From: an uncultured Clostridium sp.
GTDB taxonomy: Bacteria; Bacillota; Clostridia; TANB77; CAG-508
Direction: 5' to 3'
Assembly (NCBI GenBank): GCA_948470875.1
Contig: CAOKQM010000006.1
Coordinates: forward strand, 1 to 47,611
Length of the DNA stretch: 47,611 bases
Of the stretch, positions 38,090 to 46,278 are shown one piece after another (positions within the stretch are counted from its first letter, which is position 1; each line of letters begins with the position of its first letter). Position numbers and translations under genes: made by a program. The notes under the pieces were generated by a model. The model was not told where the DNA came from. It was given only the letters and a program-made list of their open reading frames with translations, and made no database searches.

Positions 38090-38119
38090 TTTACAAATTA
38101 TCATGATTTGTTATATAAT
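38090..38119 (+). promoter_or_regulatory. promoter of murE
   Basis: TTTACA (38090-38095), 18-base spacer, TATAAT (38114-38119), with AAAGGAAAGGA before the ATG at 38153. Confidence 0.7.
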
Positions 38120-38152
38120 CAATTTACTTTAAAAGGAAAGGACGTGTTGTTT

Positions 38153-39656
38153 ATGAAATTAAGTAAACTTATTCGTTCAGTTACCGTAAAAAACTCAATC
38201 GGTAATTTGGATTTAGAAATAACCAACATTCACTCTGATTCAAGGAAAATAAAAGAAGGCGGGCTTTTCATAGCTATTAATGGATTTTCGAAAAATGGAA
38301 TTGAATTTATTCCAGCTGCTATTGAAAATGGTGCAAAAGCTATTATTGTTGAACCAGATGTGGATCTTTATTCTCTTTCGATAAGCCAAGAGATTCCAGT
38401 CATTTCAGTAGAAAACACAAGAAAAGCATTGGCACAAATTGCATGCGAGTTTTATGACTATCCATCTCGTAAACTAAAATTAATTGGTGTTACTGGAACG
38501 AAAGGAAAAACCACTACCACTTTTATGATAAAATCCATTTTAGAAACACATGGTTTAAATGTAGGATTAATTGGAAGTATCGCCGTTTATATTAATGGCA
38601 AAAAAATCGAAGATACTGATAGAACGACACCAGAAAGCATTGAAATTCAAAAATACTTAAGTCAGATGGCCCAGCAAAAAACCGATGTCGCAATTATTGA
38701 AGTTTCTTCTCAAGCTACCAAAATGGAACGTGTAACTGGCTGTGACTTTGATATTGGCGTTTTTACCAATTTAAGTGAAGACCATATCAGCCCAAAAGAG
38801 CATCCTAATATGGAAGATTATTTTGATTGCAAATTGGAGCTTCTAAAAAATGCAAAATGTGGTGTTATCAATAACGATGATGAAAAAGTCAAGACGATTA
38901 AAGAATTGTTGCCAAACAAAACCATCAAAACTTTCGGTATTGAACATACATCTGACATTCAAGCTGATTCCAAAAATGTTGTTATAACAGATTCTTCCAT
39001 TGATTTTACGATTCATTATCAAAATAAGCCAGAAAAAATCGAAGCTGCAATTCCTGGAAAATTTAGCGTATATAACGCATTAGGTGCCATTACTGCTTGC
39101 TCTTATTTTGATGTAACAGCAGAAGAAATTCGAGCTAGTTTAAAAAATTTACGTGTTCTTGGCAGAAGTGAGCTTGTTCCAAATAAATTAGGGCTTACCA
39201 TTATGATTGATTATGCGCATACTCCATCTAGTTTGGAAAGCATTTTAACGGCTGTAAACTCGTATGCAAAAGGAAACGTTATCTGCGCTTGGGGCGTAGG
39301 CGGAGATCGTGATAGCAAAAAAAGACCAATTATGGGCGAAATTTCTGGGCGTTTGGCTGATTTTACGGTTTTAATGTCTGACCAAGTTCGTACAGAAGAT
39401 CCTTTAAAAATCTTAAAAGAAATTGAAGTTCGGCATTATTCCAACAGGAAAACCTTACAAAATTGTAGTTGATAGAACAGAAGGCATTCGTTATGCCATT
39501 TCCATTGCAAAACCTGGTGATATGATTGTTATTCCTGGACTTGGACATGATTTGTATTTAGAAAAAAACGGTGTAAAATATCCTTATGATGAACGTAAAG
39601 TAATCGCTAAACTAATCGATGAAATGATTGAATCTGGTGAAAAAACAGCAATCTAG
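38153..39656 (+). CDS. murE: MurE-like UDP-MurNAc-tripeptide ligase, recoded at one CGGC site
   Basis: Mur ligase that adds the third amino acid to the UDP-MurNAc dipeptide in peptidoglycan synthesis. I start it at 38153 (KLSKLIRSV), after AAAGGAAAGGA; an ATG at 38081 lies inside the promoter. IHSDSRKI, the ATP loop GVTGTKGKTTT, DRTTPESIEIQ, SSQATKMERV and YAHTPSSLE are typical. Two frames join at CGGC 39431-39434 (KEIEV-G-IIPTGKPY) to 500 residues. The usual DNPR specificity motif reads SDQVRTEDP and GKGHE reads GLGHD, so the added amino acid is uncertain. It could be a divergent MurE paralogue. Confidence 0.88.
39431..39434 (+). other. CGGC four-base codon / +1 recoding site in murE
   Basis: GTT-CGGC-ATT-ATT on the plus strand. 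Gly restores EVGI in the C-terminal domain, where MurE has a conserved Gly (EIxxGI). This is the only plus-strand site, so the pattern is not strand-specific. Confidence 0.92.
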
Positions 39657-39664
39657 CAAAACTG

Positions 39665-39706
39665 AAATAAACCATTCTTAGCATTAAATAAGAATGGTTT
39701 ATTTTA
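39665..39706 (+). terminator. terminator after murE
   Basis: 14-bp perfect AT-rich stem (39666-39679 with 39690-39703), 10-base loop, followed by T-rich sequence. Confidence 0.8.
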
Positions 39707-39728
39707 TGTAAAAATATCACTAAATAAC

Positions 39729-39759
39729 AAAACCCCAAAATATCAATTTTAGGGTTTTT
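39729..39759 (-). terminator. terminator after cohesin-like gene
   Basis: Stem with one mismatch (39729-39741 with 39746-39757) and a 4-base loop, T-rich on the minus strand, just downstream of the 39769 stop. Confidence 0.65.
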
Positions 39760-39768
39760 GCTCATTTT

Positions 39769-40569
39769 TTATTTTATATCTTTGTTTAATTTTTCAATTT
39801 TAACATAAAATGCAATTGCAATTCCAATTACCACAAAAGTTAAGGCCAAAATTGTATCATTCACACCTGTGTAAGGCATATCTTGTTCTACCGTTGTATT
39901 GGTGTAATTTGTAACATTGTTAACTGCATTATTAGAAGATTTGTTTACAACCGCATTATTGCTTACATTGGTATTATTAACAGAATTATTTTTCACAGTA
40001 TTATTTCTTACAGTATTGTTTGATACAATACTAATTATATTATTAGTATTTGATACATTTCCTGTATTGTCTGTATTTCCTGAACTACCTGCACTTCCAA
40101 CTGTAATAGAAGTTGAAATATCGGTTGCTTTGATTTCGCTTTCACTATTAGAAGCACTAATATTAGCATATGAAATTGTTCCACTTTCTCCTGAAACATC
40201 TGATTTTGTCTTAAATGTGATTTGGAATACTTCTTCTGCTGATTTTACAAAATCGGTTTTCGTAAGTTCAATTTTTCCTGTTGTTTCATCAAATTTAACT
40301 GCCCAATTATTTAAACCTTCAATACTTGATTTACTAATAGTTTCAAAAATATCAGAATCGTATTTTAAATAACCACTCAAAGAATTGATTCCATTTGTTC
40401 CAACATCTAAATTTGACACATTTACAGTAATGGTGAATTCTGTTGATTCAGCAACAGTTGTATTACTTGCTTTCATAGTAGCCGTAAAACTCAAAGCACT
40501 AACTGTAACTGTCAACAACCATATTACCAATGCGATGACTAATCCTATATTTAAAACTTTACTTTTCAT
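39769..40569 (-). CDS. secreted cohesin-domain-like surface protein with C-terminal anchor
   Basis: A 266-residue exported protein. It has a signal peptide (LNIGLVIALVIWLLTVTVSALS), a cohesin-like beta domain of about 130 residues (KASNTTVAESTEFTITVNVSN, GYLKYDSDIFE, VFQITFKTKSD), an Asn/Ser/Thr-rich stalk with repeated NNTV/NNSV units, then MPYTG, a hydrophobic helix and a basic tail. The end resembles a sortase signal (LPxTG variant). I chose the ATG at 40569 because AAGGAGAG lies upstream; the longer frame to 40638 covers the promoter. Cohesin-like domains serve surface assembly in Clostridia; a partner dockerin is not in view. Confidence 0.78.
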   Translation of the reverse strand: MKSKVLNIGLVIALVIWLLTVTVSALSFTATMKASNTTVAESTEFTITVNVSNLDVGTNGINSLSGYLKYDSDIFETISKSSIEGLNNWAVKFDETTGKIELTKTDFVKSAEEVFQITFKTKSDVSGESGTISYANISASNSESEIKATDISTSITVGSAGSSGNTDNTGNVSNTNNIISIVSNNTVRNNTVKNNSVNNTNVSNNAVVNKSSNNAVNNVTNYTNTTVEQDMPYTGVNDTILALTFVVIGIAIAFYVKIEKLNKDIK

Positions 40570-40609
40570 TTGCTTCTCTCCTTTTTCAACATAAATCGAT
40601 ATCATATAT

Positions 40610-40638
40610 AGTATAACTTTTTCTAACCAAAAAATCAA
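40610..40638 (-). promoter_or_regulatory. promoter of the cohesin-like gene
   Basis: TTGATT (40633-40638) and TATACT (40610-40615) on the minus strand, 17-base spacer. Confidence 0.75.
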
Positions 40639-40763
40639 GCATTTCTATATTAAATTTGTATTACATTCTTGTTACAAAAATGTAATACAAATTTAACCTA
40701 TTTTTAATTTATTTTTCGCCTTTTTGGTGTATAATGTATATATATTGTACAAAGGAGTAATTT

Positions 40764-41876
40764 ATGAATATCCCCGCAATTTTGAAAAAAGAAGGAATTG
40801 AAATTAAGTCAAAACTAAAAACAGAACAAGTCAAACAAATCGCAAGTATCATTTCTGAAAAAATGTGTGAAACTTTTCCTGAACATAATTTGCAAAAACA
40901 AAATCTGTTTTCTAGTTTGACCAATCTTGATATGTATGTTGCAAAAATGCCACTTGATTCAGGTGCTAAATATTTTTCGCAAAATCATGCAATTTATTTT
41001 AATAGCACTATTAATTTTAAACAATTAGATACCTTAGTTTTTCATGAATGCCTTCACGCAATTCAAGAAATCAAAAATGAAAATGGGAAACTATTACGCC
41101 TTGGTTTATATCACATTCCTTCCAATAAAGGACAAGGCATCAATGAAGCTTCTGTACAATTTATGGCTTCTAAAGCCACACACACCAAAAATGATAGTGT
41201 GAAATATTACAACATGGATTTCCATACAGAAAGTCCACTTTATTACCCAATAGAAACAGCCTTGATTAAACAATTGATTTATTTTACAGGTTCCTATCCT
41301 CTATTTCACAGTACTTTATATAGTAATGATATTTTTAAGAATACACTTATTGCTAAATGTGGCAAAAAATTTTATCACACACTTGAATACAATTTTGATT
41401 TACTGATTTATTATGAACAACTTTTAGCAGATTTTTCTTCTTCTTTGTCAAATTGCTGCGAAAATTCAAACAAGCAAAAAAAGTTGAATCATAAAATTGA
41501 AACTGTAAAATCTTTATTATTAGAAATTACTTTATCAACTCAAAATTTAATTATTGAAAATTGCTTTCAAGCAGAATTTAACTTAGTAAAAGACCAACTT
41601 TCTTTGAATCAGTTTCAAAAAAAATTATACGATTTTCATGAACTTTTGATTACAACTCCTTGTTATCAATTTTATAATTCTTTTTATTGTGAAATGATGA
41701 ATCAGTTAGAAGAAAAACGTGAATTTATTAAAACATATGGAGATTTGAATTATTTTAATAATATGCAAAAGGATTTATTGGATTTGCAAAAAGTACAATT
41801 TGGATTTCAATTTTTCCGCAAGTTATTCGACAAGTTAAAACTACTACTAGAAGAAGCGATTCGCCAAAAAGATTAA
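40764..41876 (+). CDS. unknown protein with HExxH zinc-peptidase motif
   Basis: A 370-residue soluble protein. H94-E-C-L-H98 inside LVFHECLHAI fits HExxH, and INEAS with Glu128 thirty residues later fits the third ligand of a gluzincin-type site. The rest is Lys/Leu/Gln-rich and helical, without a signal peptide. It may be a cytosolic zinc metallopeptidase, but no named family is recognised. AAAGGAG lies six bases before the ATG, a TATAAT box is at 40730-40735, and a hairpin terminator follows. Confidence 0.7.
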   Translation: MNIPAILKKEGIEIKSKLKTEQVKQIASIISEKMCETFPEHNLQKQNLFSSLTNLDMYVAKMPLDSGAKYFSQNHAIYFNSTINFKQLDTLVFHECLHAIQEIKNENGKLLRLGLYHIPSNKGQGINEASVQFMASKATHTKNDSVKYYNMDFHTESPLYYPIETALIKQLIYFTGSYPLFHSTLYSNDIFKNTLIAKCGKKFYHTLEYNFDLLIYYEQLLADFSSSLSNCCENSNKQKKLNHKIETVKSLLLEITLSTQNLIIENCFQAEFNLVKDQLSLNQFQKKLYDFHELLITTPCYQFYNSFYCEMMNQLEEKREFIKTYGDLNYFNNMQKDLLDLQKVQFGFQFFRKLFDKLKLLLEEAIRQKD

Positions 41877-41907
41877 GCAGGCATTTTAAAATTGCCTGCT
41901 TTTTTTC
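41875..41907 (+). terminator. terminator after HExxH protein gene
   Basis: 9-bp perfect stem (41875-41883 with 41893-41901) with T8, between two converging genes. Confidence 0.85.
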
Positions 41908-43871
41908 ACTCTAAAGTTCCTTTTAATAAATTTTGTGTCAAAATAGACATCGAAATTCCCAATTCTTGATTCATATATTGAATCTTATTTTCTAAATCTT
42001 TTCGCAAGCCTTCTTCCATTTGCTCAAAATCCAGTTTATTTCCCGTTTCTAGCTCATACCAATCTTCTGCATCGTAATAATATTGCTCAGTTACCATTTT
42101 TCCATTATTAATACAAACATATGGCTTTTCCACAAAAATGCTTGTCCCCAACGAAAATTCATCTTGAATGCCTGAAATTTGCAAAAGTGTTGGTTTGATA
42201 TCCACTTTACTGACTGGATAATCGATTGTTTGACTTGCTACACCTGGAATTTTCATTCCACAAACAACATTTGAAAATTCAAATTGCATCCTAACTGCAT
42301 TATAATTTTGGGCATCTTCTTCTAAAAATTCAATCAAATTTTCATCATACATGTTCATGCCATAATGGTCTCCATAAACCAAAATAACACTATCATCATA
42401 AAGATTTCTTTGTTTTAATTCCTCCAAAAATATACTAAAAGCATAATCTGCATAATTCATAGATTCTAAATAATTTCCCAATTCTGTTCCAGCATATTTT
42501 CCAACATCAATTGAAACTTTTGCTTCCTTATTTTGAATTCCTTGTAAGTCAAACGGTTTATGAGAAGAAGCAGCAACTAAATCCACAAAAATTGGTGAAT
42601 CAGTGTTCGGAATTTTATCAAAAATTTGTCGATATAACAATTCATCTGACAAATACGTGCGGATTCGTTCCGAAGTATCTTCAAAATTATCGATAAAATA
42701 AATTTGGTCAACATCGTATTTTGAAAAAACATTTCTTCGATTCCAAAATGTATCAAAATTACCATGTGCATAAATGCTGGTATAACCTGCTTTTTTATAA
42801 TTCCTAAAAATATCATCATAAGTATTTGAATAATATTTGCTAAAAGCTTCCCCATTTTCACTTGGATAAATGGAACTTATAAAACTATGCTCTGAATCTG
42901 CTGTTGTCGTATAACTTGAAGCATGCATATTTGAAATATGTATATTTTCTTGCAAAAATTGATTTAAGTTCGGAGTAATTGGCTTTCCATTAATTTGTCG
43001 ATTAATGACAAATTCTTGCACAGATTCTAACTGAAGCACAATCACATTTTTCCCTTTTGCAATTCCTTGATACTCTTCTGTTTTACTCTTCTTTTGTGCA
43101 TATTCTTGTTTTTCCTCTTTCAAATCCAAATAAGCTTCCATCATTTTATCATAATTTTCATAAGGTGCATTTTTATGATTAGTCACTGCATTTTTTATAT
43201 CAATTATATGATAACCATAAATTGTTCCATATCTGACTGAATTATATTTGCTATAAATGAATCCAGTTACCAATTCTAGCGATTCTGGAATCAAATGATA
43301 TGACGTACAAAAAAATACAATACTTGTCAAAACAACTAAAACTGGAGCTAACTTAAAACCATCTCTCCTTTTTAATTTGACAAATTTCCCCATAAACACA
43401 ATTGCCATTATGATAAAATCGACAAAATATAAAATTTGATTTTTATTTAATAAGCTTGGAATGGCTGCTAAAATTTCATCTTTGTACTGCATATTTCCGA
43501 ACTTGCATAACTGATAAAATATTCGAAGCATATGTATAATATAATTCATCTGCAAACAGCAAAACACTTATTAAAAAATTGAGTATTACTCCAAATTCAA
43601 AACGTCTTACTGATTTTTTTAATAGCAATAATGGAAATATTAAAATTACAATAAAAAAGCAAGTTTGTCGAATTGTCCATCCCCATATTTCATCATTTTT
43701 GAATACTGTATTGGCATAAAAAAATATAGTTTTTAACAAAAGAATACAACCCACAAAAAGTACATACCATCTTGAGCTTAAAATATATTCTATGACTTGT
43801 TTTACTTTGTTTTCTTTTTCTACTTTTTGCAATCCGTGTATTTTCAGTCTCTCCCACAATGACTCCTCCAT
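41906..43871 (-). CDS. LtaS-like membrane sulfatase-fold phosphoglycerol transferase, recoded at one CGGA site
   Basis: A 654-residue protein of the lipoteichoic acid synthase type. About five N-terminal membrane helices are followed by an outside alkaline-phosphatase-fold domain. Two frames join at CGGA 43496-43499, giving SVMQV-G-NMQYKDEI in the loop after helix 3, matching the LtaS QxGNLQY motif. Catalytic-domain features are VIVLQLESVQEF (metal Glu), SSYTTTADSE (nucleophile Thr region), GNFDTFWNR and VYGDHYG (metal Asp/His). Family members polymerise or transfer glycerol phosphate to lipid-linked glycans. The 5' end has only a poor ribosome binding site. Confidence 0.88.
43496..43499 (-). 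other. CGGA four-base codon / +1 recoding site in LtaS-like gene
   Basis: GTT-CGGA-AAT-ATG on the minus strand. Gly restores QVGNMQY, conserved in LtaS relatives. Confidence 0.93.
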
Positions 43872-43941
43872 TTCATAATTATGTCAATATATTTTAACAT
43901 AATCCTACTGAATTTGCAAGACCATTTTTTTACACACTTAC

Positions 43942-43966
43942 AAAAAAATAGAGCTATATGCTCTAT
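43942..43966 (-). terminator. terminator of the SRP/ribosome operon
   Basis: 7-bp perfect stem (43948-43954 with 43960-43966) with T7 on the minus strand after rplS. Confidence 0.75.
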
Positions 43967-43975
43967 CTTTTTTGA

Positions 43976-44491
43976 TTAATCTTTTTTATCTTCAACTACT
44001 TTTACTTCTTCTGAAGCTTCTGTTTTAGGTTCTTCTTGTGCAGGAGTTTCTACAACTGTATCAACAATTTCTGCTGTTTCCTCAGCTGGCACTTCTTCTA
44101 CTGGCACAACATCTTCTTTGACTATAATTTCTTTTGTCTCAATTCTTGCCCCAACTTGCTCTTTAGTTTTAGCAGCTTTACCAACTCTATCTCTTAAATA
44201 ATACAATTTGGCACGTCTTGCTTTACCAACTCTTGTTACTTCAATTTTTTCAATACGTGGTGAGTGCACTAAAAATGTTTTTTCCACACCTACACCATAA
44301 GAAATTTTTCTTACTGTAAATGTAGCATTTACGCCTCCACCTTGTTTTTTAATGATAATTCCTTCAAAAACCTGAATTCTTTCTCGGTTTCCTTCTTTTA
44401 CTCTCACATGAACTCTAACGGTATTACCTATTTTAAGTTCTGGTATTTTATTTTTCATTTGCTCATGTTCAATCGATTTTAAAATATCCAT
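43976..44491 (-). CDS. rplS: ribosomal protein bL19 with long acidic tail
   Basis: Large-subunit protein L19, located near the 30S-50S interface. The core (residues 1-115) is canonical: [62 protein letters not shown] tail of about 55 residues rich in Glu, Val and Pro follows, making 171 residues against about 115. It is the last gene of the operon, 15 bases after the restored trmD end. Confidence 0.95.
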   Translation of the reverse strand: MDILKSIEHEQMKNKIPELKIGNTVRVHVRVKEGNRERIQVFEGIIIKKQGGGVNATFTVRKISYGVGVEKTFLVHSPRIEKIEVTRVGKARRAKLYYLRDRVGKAAKTKEQVGARIETKEIIVKEDVVPVEEVPAEETAEIVDTVVETPAQEEPKTEASEEVKVVEDKKD

Positions 44492-44506
44492 TTTTTCCTC
44501 CTTTTC

Positions 44507-45221
44507 TTAACATACAAAATCGGTTAAAATCTGTTTGTCACTTTCTGACAATTTTATTTTTTCTAATAAATCTGGTCGTTTTTTTAAAGTTCTCTTTAAG
44601 GCCTCTTGTTTTCGCCATTTTTCAATGTTTTTATGATGACCGAGATAACAAAATTTCTGGAACTTTCATTCCTTCAAAAATTTCTGGTCTAGTATATTGT
44701 GGATACTCCAAAAGTCCATTTGAAAACGATTCTTCTAATTTTGAATCAGCTGTCAAGACTCCATCCACATATCTTGAAATACTGTCAATCAGCACCATTG
44801 CAGGTAATTCTCCTCCAGTTAAAACATAATCGCCAATCGAAATTTCCTCATCTACAATTTTTTCGATAACACGCTCATCAATCCCTTCATAATGACCACA
44901 TAATAAAATTAAATGTTGTTCTTTGGAAAGTTCTAAAACCTTATCTTGATTTAATGTTTTTCCTTGTGGTGACAAAAAAATTACTTTTGAATTTTCACTT
45001 TTTACTGACTTGTAGCTATCCCACACAATATCTGGACGAATCAGCATTCCTGCACCACCACCATATACTGTATCATCTACTTTTTTATGTTTATCTTTGG
45101 AAAAATCTCTCATATTGACTGTATTTATTTCAATCAGATTTCGATTCATTGCTCTTCCAATAATGCTTTTCTTAATTCCATCAAACATTTCAGGAAAAAG
45201 TGTTAACACATCAAATTTCAT
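44507..45221 (-). CDS. trmD: tRNA (guanine-N1)-methyltransferase, recoded at one CGGT site
   Basis: Methylates G37 of tRNAs with G36, which guards against +1 frameshifting. Two frames join at CGGT 44639-44642 into 237 residues, the family length. The join gives [23 protein letters not shown] and a stop at 44507. The knot motifs [24 protein letters not shown] and [13 protein letters not shown] are present. Without the shift the protein ends SRSS and loses its C-terminal helical domain. It lies between rimM and rplS as usual. Confidence 0.95.
44639..44642 (-). other. CGGT four-base codon / +1 recoding site in trmD
   Basis: TCT-CGGT-CAT-CAT on the minus strand. Gly restores LLSGHH of TrmD, and about 40 further family-matching residues follow in the new frame. 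Triplet reading stops three codons later. Confidence 0.95.
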
Positions 45222-45222
45222 T

Positions 45223-45726
45223 TTATAATCCTTCTATCAAATGAACTATTATTTTGCCATCCTCTAAATTGGTTTCTTTTATTACATCATCAATTCCTGG
45301 CAATAATTTTTGTTTTCCCATTTCATTTTTGACAACATAGATATCATTGGCTCCTGTGGAATAAATATCCTCTACATTGCCTAAAAATTCACCTTCATCA
45401 GTATATACTTCTAAACCAATCAAATCGACTATATAATATACCCCTTGAGGTAATTCTCCCAAATCTGCTCTTCGGGCTAACAAATACGTATTTCTTAAAG
45501 CTTCTGCCTCCTCAATTGAGTTACAATCTTTAAATTTCAAAATAACTTGATTTTTATGATATCCAACTTTTTCAATCTGCTTTTCTAACATTCCAGACTT
45601 CATTTTCAGAAAAACTTTTGGTAATCTTTCAAAAACAGTATTATCTTCAGCAAAAGAATTTAGCTTAACCTCACCTTTTAATCCTTTCACATTTACGATT
45701 TGCCCTAATTCTAAATATTCTTTCAT
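45223..45726 (-). CDS. rimM: ribosome maturation factor RimM
   Basis: Assists 30S head assembly by binding S19. The N-terminal RimM domain starts [21 protein letters not shown]. The PRC-barrel C-terminal domain carries [22 protein letters not shown] and [15 protein letters not shown]. It is 167 residues from the ATG at 45726, which I prefer to an in-frame TTG at 45735 overlapping the khpA stop. The ATG of trmD follows its stop by one base, indicating coupling. Confidence 0.93.
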   Translation of the reverse strand: MKEYLELGQIVNVKGLKGEVKLNSFAEDNTVFERLPKVFLKMKSGMLEKQIEKVGYHKNQVILKFKDCNSIEEAEALRNTYLLARRADLGELPQGVYYIVDLIGLEVYTDEGEFLGNVEDIYSTGANDIYVVKNEMGKQKLLPGIDDVIKETNLEDGKIIVHLIEGL

Positions 45727-45731
45727 AAAAC

Positions 45732-45962
45732 TCAACCTAAAAATTCAATATTAATTTTTTTATGTTCTTTACTAGCTACAGATTTCATCACAGTACGAAT
45801 GGATTTTGCCATTTTTCCTTGCTTTCCTATGATTTGTCCCATATCATTTTTGTCAACTTTTACTTGATAAACAATCTTATCATCCGTGTTTTTTTCATAA
45901 ATAGACACAGCTTGCTTGTTATCTACCAATCCTTTGATTATTACTTCTAATAAATCTTTCAT
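45732..45962 (-). CDS. khpA: KH-domain RNA-binding protein KhpA
   Basis: A 76-residue single KH-domain protein (YlqC/KhpA). MKDLLEVIIKGLVDNKQAV and the GxxG loop IIGKQGKMAKSIRTV are diagnostic. It partners with KhpB in RNA binding and cell-division control in other Firmicutes. It lies between rpsP and rimM, its usual place. Confidence 0.95.
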   Translation of the reverse strand: MKDLLEVIIKGLVDNKQAVSIYEKNTDDKIVYQVKVDKNDMGQIIGKQGKMAKSIRTVMKSVASKEHKKINIEFLG

Positions 45963-45983
45963 CCTGAATCCTACTTCCTAAAA

Positions 45984-46220
45984 TTATTTTGTAGCTTTTG
46001 CAATCAATGCTTTTACAGTCTGAGTTGGTTGTGCACCATTTTTTATCCAAGTTAAAACTTTTTCGTTATCTAAAACGATTGTAGATGGTTTTGTCATAGG
46101 GTCATAAGTTCCAATTTGTTCAATAATTTTTCCATCTCTTGGAGATTTTGAATCAGCTACTACGATATGATAGAAAGGAGCCTTCTTCTTTCCAACTCTT
46201 TGTAATCTTATTTTTACCAT
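45984..46220 (-). CDS. rpsP: ribosomal protein bS16
   Basis: Small-subunit protein S16, 78 residues. [29 protein letters not shown] and IGTYDPM are canonical. A GGGGGTGA-like ribosome binding site precedes the ATG. It follows ffh in the SRP/ribosome operon. Confidence 0.97.
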   Translation of the reverse strand: MVKIRLQRVGKKKAPFYHIVVADSKSPRDGKIIEQIGTYDPMTKPSTIVLDNEKVLTWIKNGAQPTQTVKALIAKATK

Positions 46221-46278
46221 TATTTCACCCCCTAAAATTGGTTATTTATATAAAGTTATAATTTAAAAAATTATAATT

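Noticed and set aside
39917-40372. A 151-codon plus-strand frame inside the cohesin-like gene
   Set aside because: It is antisense to a clear secreted protein, Leu/Thr-rich from the complementary strand, and has no ribosome binding site.
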